Shown: positions 60,265 to 64,000 of the stretch, in pieces
How the letters are laid out: each line of letters opens with the position of its first letter
How positions within the stretch are numbered: the first letter of the stretch is position 1
From: Cycas panzhihuaensis
Taxonomy: Eukaryota; Cycadophyta
DNA length: 64,000 nucleotides
Direction of reading: 5' to 3'
Assembly (NCBI GenBank): GCA_023213395.1
Contig: CM041465.1
Span: forward strand, 235,793,741 to 235,857,740
Program-made: the position numbers and the translations under genes
Notes under the pieces: generated by a model
Database searches by the model: none
The model's input: the letters and a program-made list of their open reading frames with translations, nothing else
What the model was told of the DNA's origin: nothing

Positions 60265-63200
60265 AGGAATAGGTTTTGATGAGTTAACTCAGGTAAGTAT
60301 AGGTACACTTCTATCCTTTGCCTTGGTCAATTTCAGAAAGGTAAATTGAAGTGCCTCTTTGTTTTCATTGCATGACTGACTAGTTTATTTGCATAACCAT
60401 TATGCATCCATTGCCTGATCATGTTGTGTGACATCATTTTAGCCTATGACGATCTAGGGATATTGATCCTAATGGAACTCCACAACCCTCCTACACATCT
60501 CTACATCATCCCAAGCAACGTTCAGCCCTTGTGACCTATTCACAACTCTTTTGCCATACCTCAACCTCTAGCACCTTGCCTAGGTGTCATTGGTATATGT
60601 TCATTCATTTAGTGACCTTTTGGGAGTTTTAGGTCTTTGGAATTTTGCTAGCTTAGGTCTCTTTGATCCCATGACTATCCCCAGCCATCTGGATAGAGGG
60701 TCATATCCCCCAGACCTAGGCACCTCTCTTTCTGATCTCCCAACCCTCTTTTCTTTCATTTTTGTTTATGCTATTGCCACACCACGGTAAAGATTGCGAT
60801 ACCACTACAAACTTCCTGGTACTGTAAAGTTTACCATGGGGTGACTGTCACACATAATTCTTTTAAATCTGCTATATCAAATTTCATATTTATTGTGAAT
60901 TTACCATGTGACAGAGTCATATTCCTAGCCCTAATAAATGTTAATTACTCAATTGAGCTAGGGTTAGGTTTAAAACCCCAAAAAGGCATCGTTTCTTTCT
61001 CTTCTTCCACTCTCTTCAATCTCCTTTCTCATTCACATAGGACATCTCTTGTAGAAATGCCCTATAACCCTTGAGATATTAACTCACCAGTCTGAGATCA
61101 GCCTCTTGTAGCCTCAGATCTATAGTAGTAGGCCTAAGATAAGGCTACCTTAAGCAAGATATGCTCCAAGCTTACCTCCAAGCACAAGCATCACACCTTG
61201 ATCAAGTTTTCTCTTCAGGCTTGACAACCTCCATAAGGTTTCACCTGCAAACCTTGCATAGCTTCCTTCCTCTCTTATTTTCTCAGGAAGATCTGCTCCT
61301 GATCTTCCCACAATAGGTATTCTTCCTCCCTTATTGTGTTTGGCTTCCTTTAAGTTATTTAAAAGTGGTTGGAATATCCTGTAACACCCCTTGTTTCTTA
61401 GTTTTTTCTATTGTACATAAGAGGTAATCCCTCCTCTTTTCATTCTCTGCCTACCATTCCCTCCAGCCCTTCCTTGGTTTTCCCAAGGAGGCAGTAAGGA
61501 AGAGGTTCCAAAAAGGGTGAGTGAAAGGAGTCAAGGCATGTTCTATAACCCAGTAAGGCCTTCTCCTCAAGCACAACCCCTTTCTCCCCCTCTCCTCTTT
61601 CTCCTATGTGCTTCCCTTGGGCTGCCAAAGAGCTCCCGGGAGAGAGGCCACTACTAGTAGCAATGTATGTAGCCCATTTTTACACTTGCTCTAACTTTAT
61701 GAGCCTTATATGGATAGGAATTATAGCCCCTAGTCAGACCCTACTTTGCTTTTGGGTGCTAGATTAGTTTAGGGGTTGCAAAAGTTGCATATCACAACCT
61801 TTGCAATGTTAGCAACATTTACAACTTTGTTACAGCCTATCATCCCTATATTAGCTTTCATTATATTGTGTTTACTTACTTTTTATATGCTTGGATAATG
61901 TGGAAGTGTGTGTCTTGGGGGGTTAGCCATTCCTAGGCTAACCACCTTTCTTCTCTTTTCTTATCTTCCTTGGATAGAGAAAAGTTGAAGGTTGATTCTT
62001 AATGCAAAATTTCTCTTAGTTAAGGTATTTGGCTTGCATTATTTTATGAACCTTATACACATATACATTTTGCTCCCTAGTAGCCCCTTGGGAAAGGGAA
62101 CCACCTTTTGATTATAGGTTTTCTCTTCATTACGTATGGGGGAGGAAGGAAACACATCAGCATAGGTATGTTCTTTCCCTCTCCTATGATATCACTTTCA
62201 AGTGTTTTCACATAGTCTTTTCTGCCTTTCTTTTCTGCTCTTTTCCTTTTGATTTAGGAAAGGTAAGGAATCCCTCGGCATCACTGCATCACGCTACTTA
62301 TGTTTGGGAAAAAGAAAGAGGAAGGTGTGTGCAACACAAGGGAATACACACATCTAATCTCTCAGTTTTCTAAGTATGCTACTACTCTCTCCTCGCCGCC
62401 TTTTTTCTCTTGCTTAAAGTTCATTTACTTACATACATAATACGTAAAGAGAAAAGAGTAAAGTGAACTTACATATACTTGATTCAATTACTCATTTAAG
62501 AAAGTGCATAGAGTAGAAATTGCATCTACTTACATTCTTGCTTGTTGCATACACCTTCACTTAGGCTTGCATTCCATGCATGCATGTCAACCTTTTGGCT
62601 AGCCCCTTTTATTTTCTTCTATTCGAGAATAAAAGGAAAGCGAGTTTATCATACTAGTGAGTAAATGAGAGTGTATCCATTTTGTGTTTTTCCTTTCTAT
62701 TTAAAAGAAAGCACAATATTATATTCCTCACTTCACCATAATACACAAAGCACAACCTCTTACATGTGGAATGGTTGGAATGTTTTTTACCATTGCCTCA
62801 TACCCCCAAGTCTGCCTTGGGTATAGTGACCTAAAGAAGATCTTCCCTTTAGGTCACTCCCTCCCTAGTCTTTATCACACCTACCTTAGCTAGGTATCCT
62901 TAGCATACCCCTTAGGTTGGTTCCACTCATGGGTTGGTCACCTAACCACCCTGCTATAAGTGTGCATCATCCTCTTTACTTACTTAAGTATACCTCTCTC
63001 ACACCCCTTTATTCTACACGGGGAGTCATTCCCTCGCTTACCTTTACCTCCCTCCTTTGGCCATACAAGGGTGGGAGGGCCTATCCCTTGAGTTTACTCA
63101 GGAAACTAAGGATATCCCTCATTTCTTCCACCCTCCAAACCAAAGTTGAGTTACCCAGGAGGGAGTTGTATTCCATTCAAAGGTCTTGAACTTGCATTCT

Positions 63201-63324
63201 GACGTGCGGATGCCCTTTGTGGGTGATCTTTTTTACTTGCCAGATTGATCTTAGTTTCCAAAACTCTTCTCCGATTGATCTAATCTTAACCAAGTGTGGT
63301 TACCATCCCATAGGCATGATTCCA
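60265..63324 (+). repeat. 3' LTR of element C (3060 bp, 5' end truncated)
   Basis: Aligns with the 5' LTR of C from its 17th base (AGGAATAGG) to the end ATGATTCCA. The first 16 bases and the polypurine tract were lost with the interior deletion. U3 repeats at 60780-60842; donor-like CAG/GTAAGT near 60290. Confidence 0.88.
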
Positions 63325-63540
63325 TAACCAAATATAAATATCCCCTTAAGACTGTCATGAGATGGCCTTCACTACATTGTGGGGCACATTCATTTACAAG
63401 ACCATGCCCTTCAACTTGAAGAATGTAGGTGCCACTTACCAAAGAGTGATGCACTTTGTTTTCTGTGACCTTATAAATAAAACTCTTGAGGTTTTTATGG
63501 ATGACATAATAGGCCTCTCTTGTAAGCAATCTATCCTATG
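63325..63540 (+). pseudogene. Reverse transcriptase, core part (element A)
   Basis: Resumes A's RT after C, with text for LKTVMRWPSLHC, FIYKTMPFNLKNVGATYQRV, then VFMDDIIGL (FMDD, near 63500). Then the homology ends abruptly near 63530. TAACC at 63325 is the right target duplication of C. Confidence 0.8.
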
Positions 63541-64000
63541 GGACTATCCATGAGATAGATTACTTTGAGAATGACGAGGCCTTGTTAGAACACTTAGCGA
63601 GTTCTACACCTAATTTCCCTTTGAGTCATTATATACTTGGTTTCTGGAAGTGCCTAGCTCTAGGATTGCCTCTCGTTGACCCAAACCCATCTGACTCTCC
63701 CTCACTCCCTTTAATTGATCAAGCTCCTCTTCACTTTGAAGAAGGGAATGCCATGTACATGGTGACAACTAAGGATATTATCCTCACCCTCGGTAAGGTC
63801 ATCAAAGTAGGAGCAGAGTGTTCCCCTAGGGAAATGGAGGTATATAACCAGTTATTCCAAGAGTTCCGTGGAATATTCACTTGGGACTACTTTGATACGA
63901 AGGGGATAGACCCCTCTATTATTACCTATAACCTTATGACCAGTCTAGGTACTCACCTTGTGTAGCAAAAATAATGCCTTCTTTATTCTAAACTCTCAAC
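63541..64000 (+). pseudogene. Second copy of the protease-RT linker and RT start
   Basis: From ACTATCCATGAGATAGATT onward the text matches 31510-31990 of A closely: DYFENDEALLEHL, LHFEEGNAMYMVTTKDI, VIKVGAECSPREMEVY and FTWDYFDTKGIDPSII. It is open at 63582-63965. So after part of RT the sequence steps back to a point upstream of RT. It is either a partial tandem duplication in A or the edge of another Tat element. Confidence 0.75.

Larger units (their letters stand above)
32216..63324 (+). mobile_element. Element C: Tat-lineage retrotransposon carrying element D
   Basis: LTRs at 32216-35373 and 60265-63324 flank an interior made of 35374-38466 and 54969-60264, split by D in the protease. 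Order: primer site, gag, protease, linker, RT, classical RNase H, integrase, 3' exon of the antisense gene. A deletion joined the antisense exon directly to the 3' LTR and removed the rest of the antisense gene, the second RNase H, the polypurine tract and about 16 bases of the LTR. Without D it is about 14.6 kb. Confidence 0.85.
11235..63540 (+). mobile_element. Element A: outermost Tat-lineage retrotransposon, split by B and C
   Basis: A is read in three pieces: 11235-15542 (LTR, primer site, gag, start of protease), 30652-32215 (rest of protease, linker, start of RT) and 63325-63540 (RT core). B interrupts the protease and C interrupts RT at the GYN|Q motif. Reading frames are heavily decayed, as expected for the oldest copy. 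Its 3' half is outside the window or was lost at the junction near 63540. The left edge is approximate. Confidence 0.75.

Noticed and set aside
1-64000. Bacterial features, CRISPR arrays, rRNA or tRNA genes
   Set aside because: No spacer-repeat arrays, no ribosome-binding-site/ORF pattern and no rRNA or tRNA core motifs were seen; the only tRNA-related sequences are primer sites.

Overview
The window is intergenic DNA of a large-genome plant, made almost entirely of nested LTR retrotransposons. The evidence is plant-type Ty3/gypsy Tat-lineage elements with 2.5-3.9 kb LTRs and a second, archaeal-type RNase H, a chromovirus fragment with a chromodomain, and Ty1/copia remnants with primer sites for initiator tRNA-Met. 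I see no ordinary host gene, rRNA or tRNA, and the species cannot be told.

Layout. 1-3163: 3' end of Tat element E (RNase H tail, 3' UTR, 3' LTR, + strand). 3164-9780: AT-rich decayed DNA with a minus-strand copia gag remnant and two outward-facing copia primer sites. 9790-11232: 3' part of a minus-strand chromovirus pol. From about 11235: Tat element A (+), the outer host. A is split twice: at 15543-30651 by element B (minus), which sits in A's protease, and at 32216-63324 by element C (+), which sits in A's reverse transcriptase. C is itself split in its protease by element D (38467-54968, +). D is the youngest copy, 16.5 kb, with 2566 and 2557 bp LTRs and an exact 5-bp target duplication, GTAGC. 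The order is A first, then B and C, then D.

D is the reference copy: LTR, primer site, gag, protease, RT, classical RNase H, integrase, an antisense gene, archaeal-type RNase H, 3' UTR, LTR. Most pol reading frames carry stops and frameshifts, but the archaeal-type RNase H is open with all four catalytic acids, while the classical RNase H has Glu in place of its last Asp. Between integrase and the second RNase H lies an antisense gene with a plant-mobile-domain-like region, an acidic low-complexity stretch, a GT-AG intron and a coiled coil. The intron is also visible in C. Lying antisense to the genomic RNA, it would not be removed during reverse transcription. B has lost RT, the classical RNase H and the integrase zinc finger; C has lost the antisense gene's 5' part, the second RNase H and the polypurine tract.

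All copies share short stem-loops in the leader and 3' UTR, repeats upstream of the LTR promoter, and a splice-donor-like motif near the LTR start. Boundaries marked approximate come from comparing copies by eye.
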